64,000 bases of DNA from Jiangella muralis (lineage in GTDB: Bacteria > Actinomycetota > Actinomycetes > Jiangellales > Jiangellaceae). The stretch spans positions 39,138-103,137 of the forward strand of contig NZ_LFXL01000035.1 in NCBI RefSeq assembly GCF_001270745.1, written 5' to 3'. The notes beneath the pieces were generated by a model, which made no database searches, was not told where the DNA came from, and saw nothing but the letters and a program-made list of their open reading frames with translations. A program made the translations under genes and the position numbers. Below are positions 1 through 9,202 of the stretch, piece after piece. Positions within the stretch are counted from its first letter, which is position 1. Each line of letters begins with the position of its first letter.

Positions 1-1
1 C

Positions 2-274
2 GTGGTCGTCATCCGGGCGTCGGCGAAGCTGGGCTCCGGCGGCTGGGCGGTCGCGTTCGGGCTGCTGCTCGGCGGCGCGTTCGGCAACCTCATCGACCGG
101 CTGTTCCGCGACCCGGGCTTCCTGGAGGGCCACGTCGTCGACTTCATCGACTACGGCGGGCTGTTCGTCGGGAACATCGCCGACATCGCGATCACCGCCG
201 CCGCCATCCTGATCGCGCTGCTCACCTGGCGTGGCGTCAAGCTGGAGGGCGCCCGCGGTACAGTCGGCCGGTGA
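2..274 (+). CDS. lspA: Lipoprotein signal peptidase LspA, C-terminal part (5' end outside window)
   Basis: Signal peptidase II removes signal peptides from diacylglyceryl-modified prolipoproteins in the cytoplasmic membrane. The visible 90 residues hold both catalytic-aspartate motifs of the family: GNLIDR (Asp at visible residue 32) and NIADIAI (Asp at visible residue 61). Hydrophobic membrane stretches surround them. The N-terminal half of the usual 160-200 residue protein must lie left of the window, so the GTG at position 2 is not a real start. Its TGA overlaps the GTG of the next gene by 4 bp, which suggests cotranscription with the phosphorylase. Confidence 0.9.
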   Translation: MVVIRASAKLGSGGWAVAFGLLLGGAFGNLIDRLFRDPGFLEGHVVDFIDYGGLFVGNIADIAITAAAILIALLTWRGVKLEGARGTVGR

Positions 275-1083
275 CCGAGCCGCTGGACGATCCCCAGGCC
301 GTCGCGCGGGCCGCGGCCGAGCACATCGCCGCCGCCACCGGGGTCGAGCGGCACGACATCGCGCTGGTCCTGGGGTCCGGCTGGGGCGGCGCGGCCGACC
401 TCCTCGGTGAGACCGTGGCGACCATCCCCAGCACCGACGTCCCGGGGTTCGCGCCGCCGGCCGTCGTGGGGCACGTGGGCACGCTGCGCTCCGTCCGCAT
501 CGACGGCACCGGCAAGCACGCGCTGGTCCTCGGCGCCCGCACCCACCTCTACGAGGGCCGCGGCGTGCGCGCCGTCGTGCACGGGGTGCGGACGGCGGCC
601 GCGGCGGGCGTGCGGACGCTGGTGCTGACGAACGGCTGCGGCGGGCTGCGCGAGGAGTGGCCGGCCGGCACGCCGGTGCTGATCAGCGACCACCTCAACC
701 TGACGGCGACCTCACCCATCGAGGGGGCGAACTTCGTCGACCTCACCGACCTCTACGCGGCCCGGCTGCGCGCCGTCGCCCGCGAGGTCGACCCGGACCT
801 CCCCGACGGCGTCTACGTCCAGTTCCGCGGCCCGCACTACGAGACCCCGGCCGAGGTCCGCATGGCGCAGCGCCTCGGCGGCGACCTCGTCGGCATGTCG
901 ACGGCGCTGGAGGCCATCGCCGCGCGCGAGGCCGGCCTCGAGGTGCTCGGCATCTCGCTGGTGACCAACCCCGCCGCCGGCATCAGCGCGACACCGCTGA
1001 GCCACGCCGAGGTCATCGAGGCAGGTCAGGCCGCCGGCCCGCGCATCAGCGCGCTGCTCGCGGCGGTCGTCGCCAAGCTCTGA
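271..1083 (+). CDS. punA: Purine nucleoside phosphorylase, trimeric type
   Basis: The enzyme cleaves purine (deoxy)nucleosides with phosphate to the free base and (deoxy)ribose-1-phosphate in the cytosol. The 270 residues match the low-molecular-mass trimeric family. The phosphate-binding LGSGWGG is at about 34-40, GHVG at 67-70, HLYEG in the 90s, GPHYETPAE near 190, GMSTALE near 210, and VTNPAAGIS near 230 with the base-contacting Asn. The GTG start overlaps the lspA stop (GTGA). The product feeds the phosphosugar mutase at 6313 and DeoC at 12827. In M. tuberculosis the corresponding gene is called deoD. Confidence 0.93.
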   Translation: MTEPLDDPQAVARAAAEHIAAATGVERHDIALVLGSGWGGAADLLGETVATIPSTDVPGFAPPAVVGHVGTLRSVRIDGTGKHALVLGARTHLYEGRGVRAVVHGVRTAAAAGVRTLVLTNGCGGLREEWPAGTPVLISDHLNLTATSPIEGANFVDLTDLYAARLRAVAREVDPDLPDGVYVQFRGPHYETPAEVRMAQRLGGDLVGMSTALEAIAAREAGLEVLGISLVTNPAAGISATPLSHAEVIEAGQAAGPRISALLAAVVAKL

Positions 1084-1191
1084 CGACCAGCCTCTGACAG
1101 CCCTCGTCAGCGCTCTGTCAGCGGCCGGTCAGCCGCTCCTCCGAGCCTTGTTCTCGAGCACTACCGTGCCCGTGAACCTCGGGAGGACCGC

Positions 1192-2175
1192 ATGAGCACA
1201 CTGGACACCCAAACCATGGCCATCGAGGCGCACGGCCTGGTCAAGACGTTCGGTGAGAACCGCGCCGTCGACGGCGTCGACCTCGCCGTCCGCGCCGGCA
1301 CCGTGTACGGGGTCCTCGGGCCGAACGGCGCCGGGAAGACCACCACCGTCCGCATGCTCACCACCCTGCTGCGCCCCGACGGCGGCAGCGCGCGGGTGCT
1401 GGGCCGCGACGTCGTCGACGACGCCGACGAAGTGCGCAAGTTCATCGGCCTGACCGGCCAGTATGCGTCGGTCGACGAGGACCTCACCGGCACCGAGAAC
1501 CTGGTGCTGCAGTCGCGGCTGGTCGGCCTGAGCCGGGCCCAGTCGAAGCGGCGGGCGGCCGAACTGCTGGAGAGCTTCGACCTCACCGACGCCGCGAGCC
1601 GCCCGGTCAAGCACTTCTCCGGCGGCATGCGCCGGCGCATCGACCTCGCGGCCAGCATCGTCGTCACGCCGGACGTGCTGTTCCTGGACGAGCCGACCAC
1701 CGGCCTGGACCCGCGCAGCCGCGGGCAGGTCTGGGACATCATCCGCGACCTCGTCGCCGGCGGCACCACCGTGCTGCTCACCACGCAGTACCTCGACGAG
1801 GCCGACCAGCTGGCCGACCGGATCGCCGTCATCGACCGCGGCACCGTCATCGCCGAGGGCACCAGCGCCGACCTCAAGGCGTCCGTGGGCCGCAGCTCGC
1901 TGCACCTGCGGCTGGCCGACGAGACGCAGCGCGACCTCGCCGAGCGGCTGGTCGCGCAGACGCTGGACACCACGCCGCGCAGCACGCCGGAGGCCGGCGT
2001 CATCACCGCGCCGGTCGCCGACCCGGACCTCGTCGCCGACCTGATGATCCGGCTGCGCGCCGAGGGCGTCCGCATCGACGAGATCGGGGTGCAGCGCCCC
2101 AGCCTGGACGAGGTCTTCCTCACCCTGACCGGCCACGCCGCGGAGGACGACGACACCGAGAGGACCGCCGCATGA
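1192..2175 (+). CDS. ABC transporter ATP-binding protein, DrrA-type
   Basis: This is the nucleotide-binding subunit of a two-gene ABC exporter of the daunorubicin-resistance (DrrA) type. Visible are Walker A GPNGAGKT at 43-50, the signature SGGMRRR near 142-148, Walker [15 protein letters not shown] near 161-174, the switch region [11 protein letters not shown], and a DrrA-type C-terminal domain ending in [15 protein letters not shown]. The ATG has a good GGGAGGACC Shine-Dalgarno. The permease start overlaps its stop by 4 bp. The substrate cannot be read from sequence; related pairs export antibiotics or lipophilic compounds. Confidence 0.92.
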   Translation: MSTLDTQTMAIEAHGLVKTFGENRAVDGVDLAVRAGTVYGVLGPNGAGKTTTVRMLTTLLRPDGGSARVLGRDVVDDADEVRKFIGLTGQYASVDEDLTGTENLVLQSRLVGLSRAQSKRRAAELLESFDLTDAASRPVKHFSGGMRRRIDLAASIVVTPDVLFLDEPTTGLDPRSRGQVWDIIRDLVAGGTTVLLTTQYLDEADQLADRIAVIDRGTVIAEGTSADLKASVGRSSLHLRLADETQRDLAERLVAQTLDTTPRSTPEAGVITAPVADPDLVADLMIRLRAEGVRIDEIGVQRPSLDEVFLTLTGHAAEDDDTERTAA

Positions 2176-3008
2176 CGACCACCACCACCGAGACCCGCGC
2201 CGCCGAGCGCTCGGCCAGCCGCGTCGCCGCCCGGGTGGACCGGCCGCAGCCGCCGAGCGCGCTGTCGGCCAGCCTGACGCTGGGCTGGCGCAGCGTGCTG
2301 AAGATCCGGCGCATCCCGGAGCAGCTGTTCGACGTGACGTTCCAGCCGGTGATCTTCATCCTGATGTTCGTCTACCTGTTCGGCGGCGCGGTCTCCGGCA
2401 GCACCCAGGAGTACCTGCAGTTCGTGCTGCCCGGCATCCTCGTGCAGACCGTCGTGATGGCGTCGCTGTACACCGGCATCTCGCTGAACACCGACATCGG
2501 CAAGGGCATCTTCGACCGGTTCCGGTCGCTGCCGATCTGGCGGCCGGCGGCGCTGGTCGGCGCGCTGCTGGCCGACAGCATCCGCTACGTCGTGGCGGCC
2601 GCGGTCTGCCTCGCGGTCGGCATGGCGATGGGCTTCCGGCCGGACGGCAGCGTGTTCGACGTGGTCGCCGCCGTCCTGCTGGTGCTGGTGTTCGCGTTCT
2701 CGCTGAGCTGGATCTTCGCCTTCCTCGGACTGGTCATGCGCTCGGCCGGCGCGGTGCAGGGCGTCAGCATGCTGGCGATGTTCCCGCTGACGTTCGCCAG
2801 CAACGTGTTCGTCGACCCGTCGACGATGCCCGGCTGGCTGCGCGCGTGGGTCGACGTCAACCCGGTGTCGCACCTGGTGACGGCGGTCCGCGGGCTGATG
2901 GCGGGTGGTCCGGACGCCGGTGACATCGGCTGGTCGCTGATCGGCTGCGCCGTGCTGATCGCGGTGTTCGCACCGCTCACCGTCCGGGCCTACCGCCGCA
3001 AGTCCTGA
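2172..3008 (+). CDS. ABC transporter permease, DrrB/ABC-2 type
   Basis: This is the membrane partner of the preceding ATPase, with 278 residues and about six hydrophobic segments after a charged cytoplasmic N-terminus of roughly 40 residues. The ABC-2 family pattern is recognisable around [11 protein letters not shown], the LPGILVQTV stretch and the late [14 protein letters not shown] motif. ATGA overlap with the ATPase indicates translational coupling. It ends 3 bp from the 3' end of the convergent SARP-type regulator, so the two units must share a terminator or read into each other. Confidence 0.92.
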   Translation: MTTTTTETRAAERSASRVAARVDRPQPPSALSASLTLGWRSVLKIRRIPEQLFDVTFQPVIFILMFVYLFGGAVSGSTQEYLQFVLPGILVQTVVMASLYTGISLNTDIGKGIFDRFRSLPIWRPAALVGALLADSIRYVVAAAVCLAVGMAMGFRPDGSVFDVVAAVLLVLVFAFSLSWIFAFLGLVMRSAGAVQGVSMLAMFPLTFASNVFVDPSTMPGWLRAWVDVNPVSHLVTAVRGLMAGGPDAGDIGWSLIGCAVLIAVFAPLTVRAYRRKS

Positions 3009-3011
3009 CCC

Positions 3012-6000
3012 TCACGGGCGGAGCAGCGTCCCGATCTCCCGCGCGACGGCGATGCCGGGGAGGTCGCGGACGCGCTCGCGTTCGGCCGCCAGCAGCTGCT
3101 CGTCGGGCTCGGGAAGCTCGACGAACGCCGGGTGGCGGACGTCGCCCAGCAGCTCGACGGCGCCGATGCGACGGCCGAGGGCGATCAGCCGGGCCGCGCG
3201 GTCGCCGTCGCCGCGGACGAGGGCCAGCCGACCGTAGGCGACCGCGACCACGCCGATGACCGGCCGGTCGCCGTCGGCCACCGCCAGCCGGTACGCGTCG
3301 GCGAGCAGGTCGTCGATGTCGTCGCGGCCGACCCGCAGCCGGGCGAGCGCCGCGCCGGCCAGCGCCATGACCCGCAGCTGCGGCGGCCCGCCGATCTCCT
3401 CCGACCGCGCCGCCGCGACCGCGACGTCGTAGTGCGCCAGCATGGACACGGCGTCGCCTAGCCGGGCCGCCGCCTCGGCCAGCCCGGCCTCGGCCATGGT
3501 GGCGACCTCGGGGTCGTTCGGGTAGCGCTCCTGCAGCGCGGTCAGCTCGGCGACGCCGCGCGCGACCTCGCCGCTGCGCACCAGCACGATCGCGCGCAGC
3601 AGCTGCACCTGGCGGCCGTCCTCGCGGATGCCGAGGATGTCGAAGCTGCGCACCGCCTCATCCAGCAGCTCGATGGCCGAGGCGCCGTCGCCGTCGGCGG
3701 CCTCCGTCAGCCCGAGGGTCATCGAGGTCATCGCCACGCCCCACCGGTCGCCGAGCGCGGCGAAGCCGGTCCGCGCCTCCTGCGCGAGCCGGCGCGACTC
3801 GCCCCGTTCGCCCTCGTTGTCGGCCAGGATGCTGAAGAACAGCGCCGCCATCGACCGCGCCCACGGGTCCCCGGACGCCTCGACGGTCGCGTAGGCCCGC
3901 TCCAGCGCGGCCGGCCGGCCGTTCATCGCGGCGAGCACCAGCTCACCGAAGGCCCGGGCCAGCGGGGTCAGCCCGGTATCGTCGCGGACCAGGCGGCGCA
4001 GCCGCCGGATGAATTGCACGCCCATGCGGGTCGGCCCGGCGACCAGCGAGTTCGGGATCATGATGGCGTACAGGACGGCGGCGGTGCTGGGGTCGGCCGG
4101 CCCGTCCATCGCGATCAGCTGCTCGCCCCAGGCGGCCACCTCGAAGTGCAGCCCGAGCGCGGCCCAGTACCAGCACATCGTCACCGCGACGGTGTACGCC
4201 GACCGGGTGTCGCCGGCGTCGATGGCGGCGCGCAGCCCGGCGACCAGGTTGTCGTGCTCGGCGGCCAGCACGCCGAACCACGTCACCTGGGTGTGGCCGC
4301 GCAGGTTCGGCTCGGCCCGGGCGGCGAGATCGGCGGCCCAGTCGACCAGCCGGGCCGTCGTCGCGGCGCGTTCGCCGGCCGCGTCCAGCTCGGCGTCGGC
4401 GAACTCGCGGACGGTCTCCAGCAGCCGGAACCACACCGTGCCGCCGGACTCGTCGACGACCAGCAGCGACTGGTCGGCCAGCCCGGTGAGGGCGGCCTCG
4501 ACGGCGCCCGCGTCGATCGCGCCGAACCCGCAGACGGCCGTGGCCGTCACGGCGTCGGCGCCGACGGGCAGCACGGCCAGCCGGCGCAGCACCGCCTGCT
4601 CCACCGGGTCCAGCAGCTCCCAGCTCCACCGGACGACGGCGAGCAGCGTGCGGTGTCGCTCCGGCGCCGACCGCGGGCCACCGACCAGCAGTCCGAACCG
4701 GTCGTCGAGCCGGGCTGCCAGCTGCTCCACCGACATCGTCCGCACCTTGGCCGCGGCCAGCTCGATCGCCAGCGGCAGGCCGTCGAGGTGCCGGCAGATC
4801 TCGGTGACGACCTCGGGGTCCAGCCGGGCGGCCGGGCGGGCCGCGCGAGCGCGCTCGTGGAACAGCCGCACCGCCGGGTAGTCGAGCGGGCCGGCGCCGT
4901 CGGGTGGCAGCGCCAGCGTGGGCAGCGGGTGCACGACCTCGCCGTCGACGGCCAGCGGTGTGCGGCTGGTGGCCAGCACGCGGACCTGCGCCGACGCCGT
5001 CACGATCTCGTGCACGACCTGCGCGACGGCGTCGACCAGATGCTCGCAGTTGTCGACGACGATCAGCGCGTCGCTGTCGGCCAGCAGGTCGCGCAGCCGT
5101 TCGATCGGCGTCCGCGACACCGGGTACCCGCCGCGGTCGACCAGGCTGACCTCGCGCAGGCCGAGCGCGCCCAGCACGGCGGGCAGCACGTCAGCGTCGT
5201 CGCGCAGGCCGGCCAGCTCGACGAGGTGCACGGTGCGGCCGGTGCGGTCCTGCCGGCGCAACCCCAGCTCGGTGGCGAACCGGGTCTTGCCGACGCCGCC
5301 CGGGCCCAGCAGCGTGACCAGCCGGGCGTCGTCGAGGAGCGCCTCGACCTGGGCCAGCTCGTCGTCGCGGCCGAGCAGCGGGGTCGCGGAGCGGCGCAGC
5401 CGGGGCCGGCCGGACCCGCCCGCCGCCGGGGCATCGGGAGCGTCGGGCGGGTGGGGCGCGGCCGTCGCGATCGGCGGCACGGGGCCGAGCCGCAGCGCCG
5501 CGCGGTCGTGCGTCAGCACCGCCAGATGGACGTCGCGCAACTGCACGCCGGGGTCGGCGCCGAACGCCTCGGCCAGCCGCTCGCGGACGTCCTGGAACGC
5601 GGCCAGCGCCTCGGCCGATCGCCCGGTCGCGACCAGCGCGCGCATCAGCTGGCCGAGCAGCGCCTCGTCCAGCGGGTGATCGTCGACCAGCCCGGCCAGT
5701 TCGGCCGGGAGGTCGGCATGGACGCCGCGGCGCAGGTCGGCCTCGATGCGGGTGCGGCGCAGATCCAGCCACAGCGTGGCCAGCCGGACCGCCTCGACCG
5801 GCGCGAACGGCGCGTCGCCGACGTCGGCCAGCGGCTCGCCCCGCCACAGTCCCAGCGCCTGACCGGACTCGGCGGCAGCGGCCGCTGGATCGCCGTCGCG
5901 CAGTGCCGCCGCCGCGCCGGCCAGCAGCGCGTCGGCCACGGCGGCGTCGACGTCGTCGCGGCCGACCGCGAGCCGGTACCCGCCGGCCGCCGCCTCGACC

Positions 6001-6224
6001 GCCACCGGGTGCCCGTTCAGCGCCTTGCGCAGCCGCGACGCCGTCGCCTGCACGGCATTGGCCGGGTTTCCCGGCCGCCCGGTCCACAGGTCGTCGACGA
6101 TCGTCTCCACCCCGACGACCCGGCCCGGCGCCAGCGCCAGCCGCGCGAGCAGCGCGCGTACACCCGCGCCGGGGATCTCACCGGCCGCGCCGACCCGCAC
6201 CGGGCCGAGGATGGAGACCTGCAT
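3012..6224 (-). CDS. SARP-family transcriptional regulator with BTAD, NTPase and TPR-like regions
   Basis: This large regulator has 1070 residues. Residues 1-95 form an OmpR-like winged-helix DNA-binding domain (MQVSILGPVRV start, LWTGRPGNPANAVQATASRLRKAL), and 95-245 are the bacterial transcriptional activation (BTAD) domain. An NB-ARC/STAND-type ATPase follows, with Walker A GPGGVGKT near 306-313 and Walker B LIVVDNCEH near 386. The C-terminal 450 residues are Ala/Leu-rich helical repeats of TPR type. I chose ATG 6224 because the family always starts at the MQVxxLGP strand; the frame stays open upstream without homology. It converges on the DrrAB exporter, which may be a target (inference). 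Two 22-bp-phased direct repeats lie just upstream. Confidence 0.88.
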   Translation of the reverse strand: MQVSILGPVRVGAAGEIPGAGVRALLARLALAPGRVVGVETIVDDLWTGRPGNPANAVQATASRLRKALNGHPVAVEAAAGGYRLAVGRDDVDAAVADALLAGAAAALRDGDPAAAAAESGQALGLWRGEPLADVGDAPFAPVEAVRLATLWLDLRRTRIEADLRRGVHADLPAELAGLVDDHPLDEALLGQLMRALVATGRSAEALAAFQDVRERLAEAFGADPGVQLRDVHLAVLTHDRAALRLGPVPPIATAAPHPPDAPDAPAAGGSGRPRLRRSATPLLGRDDELAQVEALLDDARLVTLLGPGGVGKTRFATELGLRRQDRTGRTVHLVELAGLRDDADVLPAVLGALGLREVSLVDRGGYPVSRTPIERLRDLLADSDALIVVDNCEHLVDAVAQVVHEIVTASAQVRVLATSRTPLAVDGEVVHPLPTLALPPDGAGPLDYPAVRLFHERARAARPAARLDPEVVTEICRHLDGLPLAIELAAAKVRTMSVEQLAARLDDRFGLLVGGPRSAPERHRTLLAVVRWSWELLDPVEQAVLRRLAVLPVGADAVTATAVCGFGAIDAGAVEAALTGLADQSLLVVDESGGTVWFRLLETVREFADAELDAAGERAATTARLVDWAADLAARAEPNLRGHTQVTWFGVLAAEHDNLVAGLRAAIDAGDTRSAYTVAVTMCWYWAALGLHFEVAAWGEQLIAMDGPADPSTAAVLYAIMIPNSLVAGPTRMGVQFIRRLRRLVRDDTGLTPLARAFGELVLAAMNGRPAALERAYATVEASGDPWARSMAALFFSILADNEGERGESRRLAQEARTGFAALGDRWGVAMTSMTLGLTEAADGDGASAIELLDEAVRSFDILGIREDGRQVQLLRAIVLVRSGEVARGVAELTALQERYPNDPEVATMAEAGLAEAAARLGDAVSMLAHYDVAVAAARSEEIGGPPQLRVMALAGAALARLRVGRDDIDDLLADAYRLAVADGDRPVIGVVAVAYGRLALVRGDGDRAARLIALGRRIGAVELLGDVRHPAFVELPEPDEQLLAAERERVRDLPGIAVAREIGTLLRP

Positions 6225-6261
6225 GCTCCTAGGATCTCCTGAACATGGACCGGCGCATCGT

Positions 6262-6301
6262 CCCGCCCCGTGAGAAGGGGAGCCCCGCCCCGCGAGAAGG
6301 G
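6262..6301. promoter_or_regulatory. Paired 18-bp direct repeats with 22-bp phasing, candidate SARP operator
   Basis: CCCGCCCCGYGAGAAGGG occurs at 6262-6279 and again at 6284-6301 with one mismatch, offset by exactly 22 bp. SARP regulators typically bind direct repeats phased at 11 or 22 bp. The site sits between the SARP-type gene (start 6224, leftward) and the phosphosugar mutase (start 6313, rightward). Autoregulation or control of the mutase is an inference. Confidence 0.45.
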
Positions 6302-6312
6302 AAAATTGTGCG

Positions 6313-7983
6313 ATGACCGACGTGCTCGAGCAGGCCCGTGCCTGGCTGGCCGACGACCCCGACCCGGCCACCCGGGCGGAGCTGCAAGCGGTGCTCGACG
6401 CCGCCGCGACCGGCGACGATGCCGCGACCGCGGATCTCGCCGACCGGTTCGCCGGCATCCTGCAGTTCGGTACGGCCGGGCTGCGCGGCGCCATCGGCGC
6501 GGGCCCGAATCGGATGAACCGCGCCGTCGTCATCCGCGCCGCCGCGGGGCTGGCCGCGTTCCTGCTCGCGGCCCGCACCCCGGTGAACGGCACCCGGCAC
6601 CGCGTCGTCATCGGCTACGACGCCCGGTACCGCTCCTTCGACTTCGCCACCGACACCGCCGCCGTGCTGACCGCGGCCGGCATCGAGGCGCTGGTGCTGC
6701 CGCGGCTGCTGCCGACGCCGGTGCTGGCGTTCTCGGTGCGGCGGCTGTCCGCCGACGCCGGGGTCATGGTGACGGCCAGCCACAACCCGCCGCAGGACAA
6801 CGGCTACAAGGTGTACCTCGGCGGTCCCGACGGCGGTTCGCAGCTGGTCGCACCGGCCGACGCCGAGATCGCCGCACACATCGACGCCGTCCGGTCCGTC
6901 GCGTCGGTGCCGCGGGCCGCGGACGGCTGGGCGGAGATCGGCGAGGACGTCGTGACGGCGTACCTGGCCTCCGCCGCCGGGGTGGCCGCCGACGACGGGC
7001 CGCGCGACCTGCGCATCGTGCACACGTCGCTGCACGGCGTCGGCGGTGTCACCGCCGGCGAGGCGCTGATCCGGGCCGGCTTCACCGACCTGCACACCGT
7101 CGCCGAGCAGGCCGAGCCGGACCCCGACTTCCCCACCGTCGCGTTCCCCAACCCGGAGGAGCCGGGCGCCATCGACCTCGCGCTCGCCCTGGCGCGGCGC
7201 GTCGAGGCGGACATCGTCATCGCGAACGACCCGGACGCCGACCGGTGCGCCGTCGCGCTGCCGTCGGCGGACGGGTGGCGGATGCTGCACGGCGACGAGG
7301 TCGGCGCGCTGCTCGGCTCGCACCTCGCGGAGCGCGGGCGCACCGGCGTGCTGGCCAACTCGATCGTGTCGTCGCGGCTGCTCGGGCGCATCGCCGCGGC
7401 GCACGGGCTGCCGCACGCCGAGACGCTGACCGGGTTCAAGTGGATCTCGCGGGTGCCCGGCCTGACCTACGGCTACGAGGAGGCGCTCGGCTACTGCGTC
7501 GACCCCGAGTCGGTGCGCGACAAGGACGGCATCTCGACGGCGGTGCTGGTGGCCGAGCTGGCCGCTTCGACGGCGGCGGCGCGGCGCACCTTGTGGGACG
7601 TGCTCGACGACCTCGCGGTGGCGCACGGCCTGCACGCCACCGACCAGCTCTCCGTCCGCGTCGAGGACCTGTCGCTGATCGCCGCCGCGATGGCCCGGCT
7701 GCGCTCGGCGCCGCCGTCCTCGCTGGGCGGCTCGGCGGTGGTGACCGCGGACGACCTGCTGACCGACGGCGGGCTGCCGCCGACCGACGGCCTGCGCTAC
7801 CTGACCGCGGACGCCACCCGCGTCGTCGTCCGGCCGAGCGGCACCGAACCGAAGCTCAAGTGCTACCTCGAGGTCGTGGTCCCGGTCGATGGCAGCGACG
7901 TGGCGGCCGCGCGGGTGGCTGCCCGGGACCGGCTGGCCGCCGTCCGCGCCGACGTCGGTGCGGCTCTCGGGCTGCCGTCATGA
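6313..7983 (+). CDS. pmmB: Phospho-sugar mutase (phosphoglucomutase/phosphomannomutase family)
   Basis: This alpha-D-phosphohexomutase superfamily enzyme has 556 residues. The phosphoserine loop is TASHNPPQDNG with Ser156, the metal loop is NDPDADR at 305-311, a sugar-binding motif GYEEALGYC lies near 390, and the C-terminal phosphate-binding RPSGTEPKLKCYLE is near 510-523. Long members of this type interconvert hexose or pentose 1- and 5/6-phosphates. Beside nucleoside phosphorylases it plausibly converts (deoxy)ribose-1-phosphate to the 5-phosphate for DeoC, but the substrate is not decided by sequence. The symbol follows the M. tuberculosis gene next to deoD. Its stop overlaps the next start (ATGA). 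Confidence 0.88.
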   Translation: MTDVLEQARAWLADDPDPATRAELQAVLDAAATGDDAATADLADRFAGILQFGTAGLRGAIGAGPNRMNRAVVIRAAAGLAAFLLAARTPVNGTRHRVVIGYDARYRSFDFATDTAAVLTAAGIEALVLPRLLPTPVLAFSVRRLSADAGVMVTASHNPPQDNGYKVYLGGPDGGSQLVAPADAEIAAHIDAVRSVASVPRAADGWAEIGEDVVTAYLASAAGVAADDGPRDLRIVHTSLHGVGGVTAGEALIRAGFTDLHTVAEQAEPDPDFPTVAFPNPEEPGAIDLALALARRVEADIVIANDPDADRCAVALPSADGWRMLHGDEVGALLGSHLAERGRTGVLANSIVSSRLLGRIAAAHGLPHAETLTGFKWISRVPGLTYGYEEALGYCVDPESVRDKDGISTAVLVAELAASTAAARRTLWDVLDDLAVAHGLHATDQLSVRVEDLSLIAAAMARLRSAPPSSLGGSAVVTADDLLTDGGLPPTDGLRYLTADATRVVVRPSGTEPKLKCYLEVVVPVDGSDVAAARVAARDRLAAVRADVGAALGLPS

Positions 7984-8603
7984 GCACCGACGAGCCCGAC
8001 CCCCGCCTGCTGCGGGTCTCGCACGCCGACCGCGACCGGATGGTCGAGATCCTGCGCGACGCGGCGGCCGACGGGCGGCTGGACACGTCCGAACTGGAGG
8101 AACGGGTCGAGCGGGCGCTCAACGCGCGCACCTTCGCCGACCTGGAGCCGCTGACGGAGGACCTGCCGGTGGCGGCACCCGCCCCGCCGGCCGTGCCCGA
8201 CGCGTTGGCGTCGGCGTCGGCGTCGGCCGAGGTTGCGGGCGCGGCGGACGAGGTGGTGCGGTGGCAGGCGGCCGGTCAGCGGTTCCGCCGCGAGGGCGCC
8301 TGGACGGTGCCGCGGGTCATCGAGCTCGGCGTGATCGGCGGCTCGGCCCGGCTGGACTACACGGTGGCGCGGCTGCCGGAGGGCGGGCGGAGCGCGCTGC
8401 GCATCTCGACGTCGGGCACCCGGCTGCGGCTGACGGTGCCACCGGACGTCGCGGTGGACCTGAGCGGGGTCTCGGCGACCGGCAGCCGGGTCCGCGACCA
8501 CGCCTCCCGGCAGGCCGTTCCGGGCGCGGTGACTCACGTGATCACCGTGACCGGCACCATGTTCGGCGGCAGCCTCCGCGTCGACCCGTCGGGCCGCTCC
8601 TAG
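7980..8603 (+). CDS. DUF1707 (SHOCT-like) domain protein
   Basis: This 207-residue protein has no signal peptide and no clear membrane segment. Residues 5-60 match the DUF1707 domain common in actinobacteria: RVSHADRDRMVEILRDAAADGRL followed by ELEERVERALNARTFADLEPL. An Ala/Pro/Ser-rich linker follows, then a beta-rich C-terminal half (about 110-207) with many short strands. The ATG overlaps the mutase stop by 4 bp, so it is probably the last gene of that unit. Function is unknown; DUF1707 is often fused to membrane or DUF2154-like domains. Confidence 0.8.
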   Translation: MSTDEPDPRLLRVSHADRDRMVEILRDAAADGRLDTSELEERVERALNARTFADLEPLTEDLPVAAPAPPAVPDALASASASAEVAGAADEVVRWQAAGQRFRREGAWTVPRVIELGVIGGSARLDYTVARLPEGGRSALRISTSGTRLRLTVPPDVAVDLSGVSATGSRVRDHASRQAVPGAVTHVITVTGTMFGGSLRVDPSGRS

Positions 8604-8670
8604 CCCGGCTGGCCCCAGCCTCCGCAGGGCCTCGCCCACGCCGGCTGCGTGGCTGCGTCGGCTGCGTCCG

Positions 8671-8829
8671 CTGCTTCGGGCTGCTGCTTCGGCTGCTTCG
8701 GCTGCTTCGGCTGCTTCGGGCTGCTTCGGCTGCTTCGGCTGCTTCGGCTGCTTCGGGCTGCTTCGGCTGCTTCGGCTGCTTCGGCTGCTTCGGCTGCTTC
8801 GGCTGCTTCGGCTGCTTCGGCTGCTTCGG
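8671..8829. repeat. 9-bp minisatellite, 17 units of CTGCTTCGG
   Basis: Seventeen exact CTGCTTCGG units run from 8671 to 8829. Most are head-to-tail with no spacer. Single extra G bases follow units 1, 5 and 9, and an extra CTG precedes unit 2. Degenerate GGCTGCGTC-like units precede the array at 8643-8670. The + strand could encode Cys-Phe-Gly runs and the - strand Pro-Lys-Gln or Ala-Glu-Ala runs, but no start or ribosome-binding site supports translation. It lies 70 bp after the DUF1707 stop. Confidence 0.9.
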
Positions 8830-8830
8830 C

Positions 8831-8884
8831 GAGTGTGTCGGCGCCCGCCCGTAGGGTGGGCCCCACCCGGGCCGGGCGGGGTCT
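8831..8884 (+). repeat. GC-rich double-stem dispersed element, copy A
   Basis: Outer stem CCCGCCC (8844-8850) pairs with GGGCGGG (8874-8880). Inner stem GGGTGGG (8854-8860) pairs with CCCACCC (8862-8868). The element recurs at 9059, 34454 and, reversed, at 46362, always intergenic. Confidence 0.8.
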
Positions 8885-8918
8885 GCCGTAGCACGCGACG
8901 ACGTGCACACCGATGAGC

Positions 8919-8960
8919 ATGGCGCTATTTGTGTCGCCAGAGCAGCACAAACAGCGCCAT
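8919..8960. repeat. Intergenic inverted repeat, TGATCA-type family
   Basis: The left arm at 8919-8933 (ATGGCGCTATTTGTG) matches the right arm at 8946-8960 with one mismatch. TGATCATGG continues directly after the right arm. It lies between GC-rich elements A and B in the gap after the DUF1707 gene. It could act as a transcription terminator; there is no U-tract. Confidence 0.6.
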
Positions 8961-9058
8961 GATCATGGCTCTCATCCAGGGCGGCCCCTCAGGCGGTGCG
9001 GGTGCGCCGCAGCACGTGTAGCCGCGTCGACCACCTCAGCCACCCCAGCCGCGTCGGC

Positions 9059-9112
9059 GAGTCTGTCGGTGCCCGCCCCTAGGGTGGGCCCCACCCGGGC
9101 CGGGCGGGGTCT
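9059..9112 (+). repeat. GC-rich double-stem dispersed element, copy B
   Basis: This is the second copy, 228 bp after copy A in the same orientation, and nearly identical through the core CCCTAGGGTGGGCCCCACCC and the closing GGGCGGGGTCT. The rest of the 8604-9202 gap holds no credible reading frame. Confidence 0.8.
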
Positions 9113-9202
9113 ACGTACCACCCGGCGCACGCGGCACCCGGTGCACGCGGCGATCCGTGCTCGCGGCAAACCCGTTGCGACGCCGGCGAGCGGGCTTCGA
9201 GA

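Noticed and set aside
6225..6611. N-terminal extension of the SARP regulator frame
   Set aside because: The family begins at MQVSILGP (ATG 6224). The extra 129 residues show no homology, overlap the divergent mutase gene and its promoter, and are compositional noise.
8671..8829. CRISPR array
   Set aside because: Units are 9 bp with no spacers and no cas genes nearby.
8600..8950. Pro-Lys-Gln or Ala-Glu-Ala repeat proteins in the minisatellite
   Set aside because: Frames arise simply because 9 is a multiple of 3; there is no ribosome-binding site or conserved flanking sequence.
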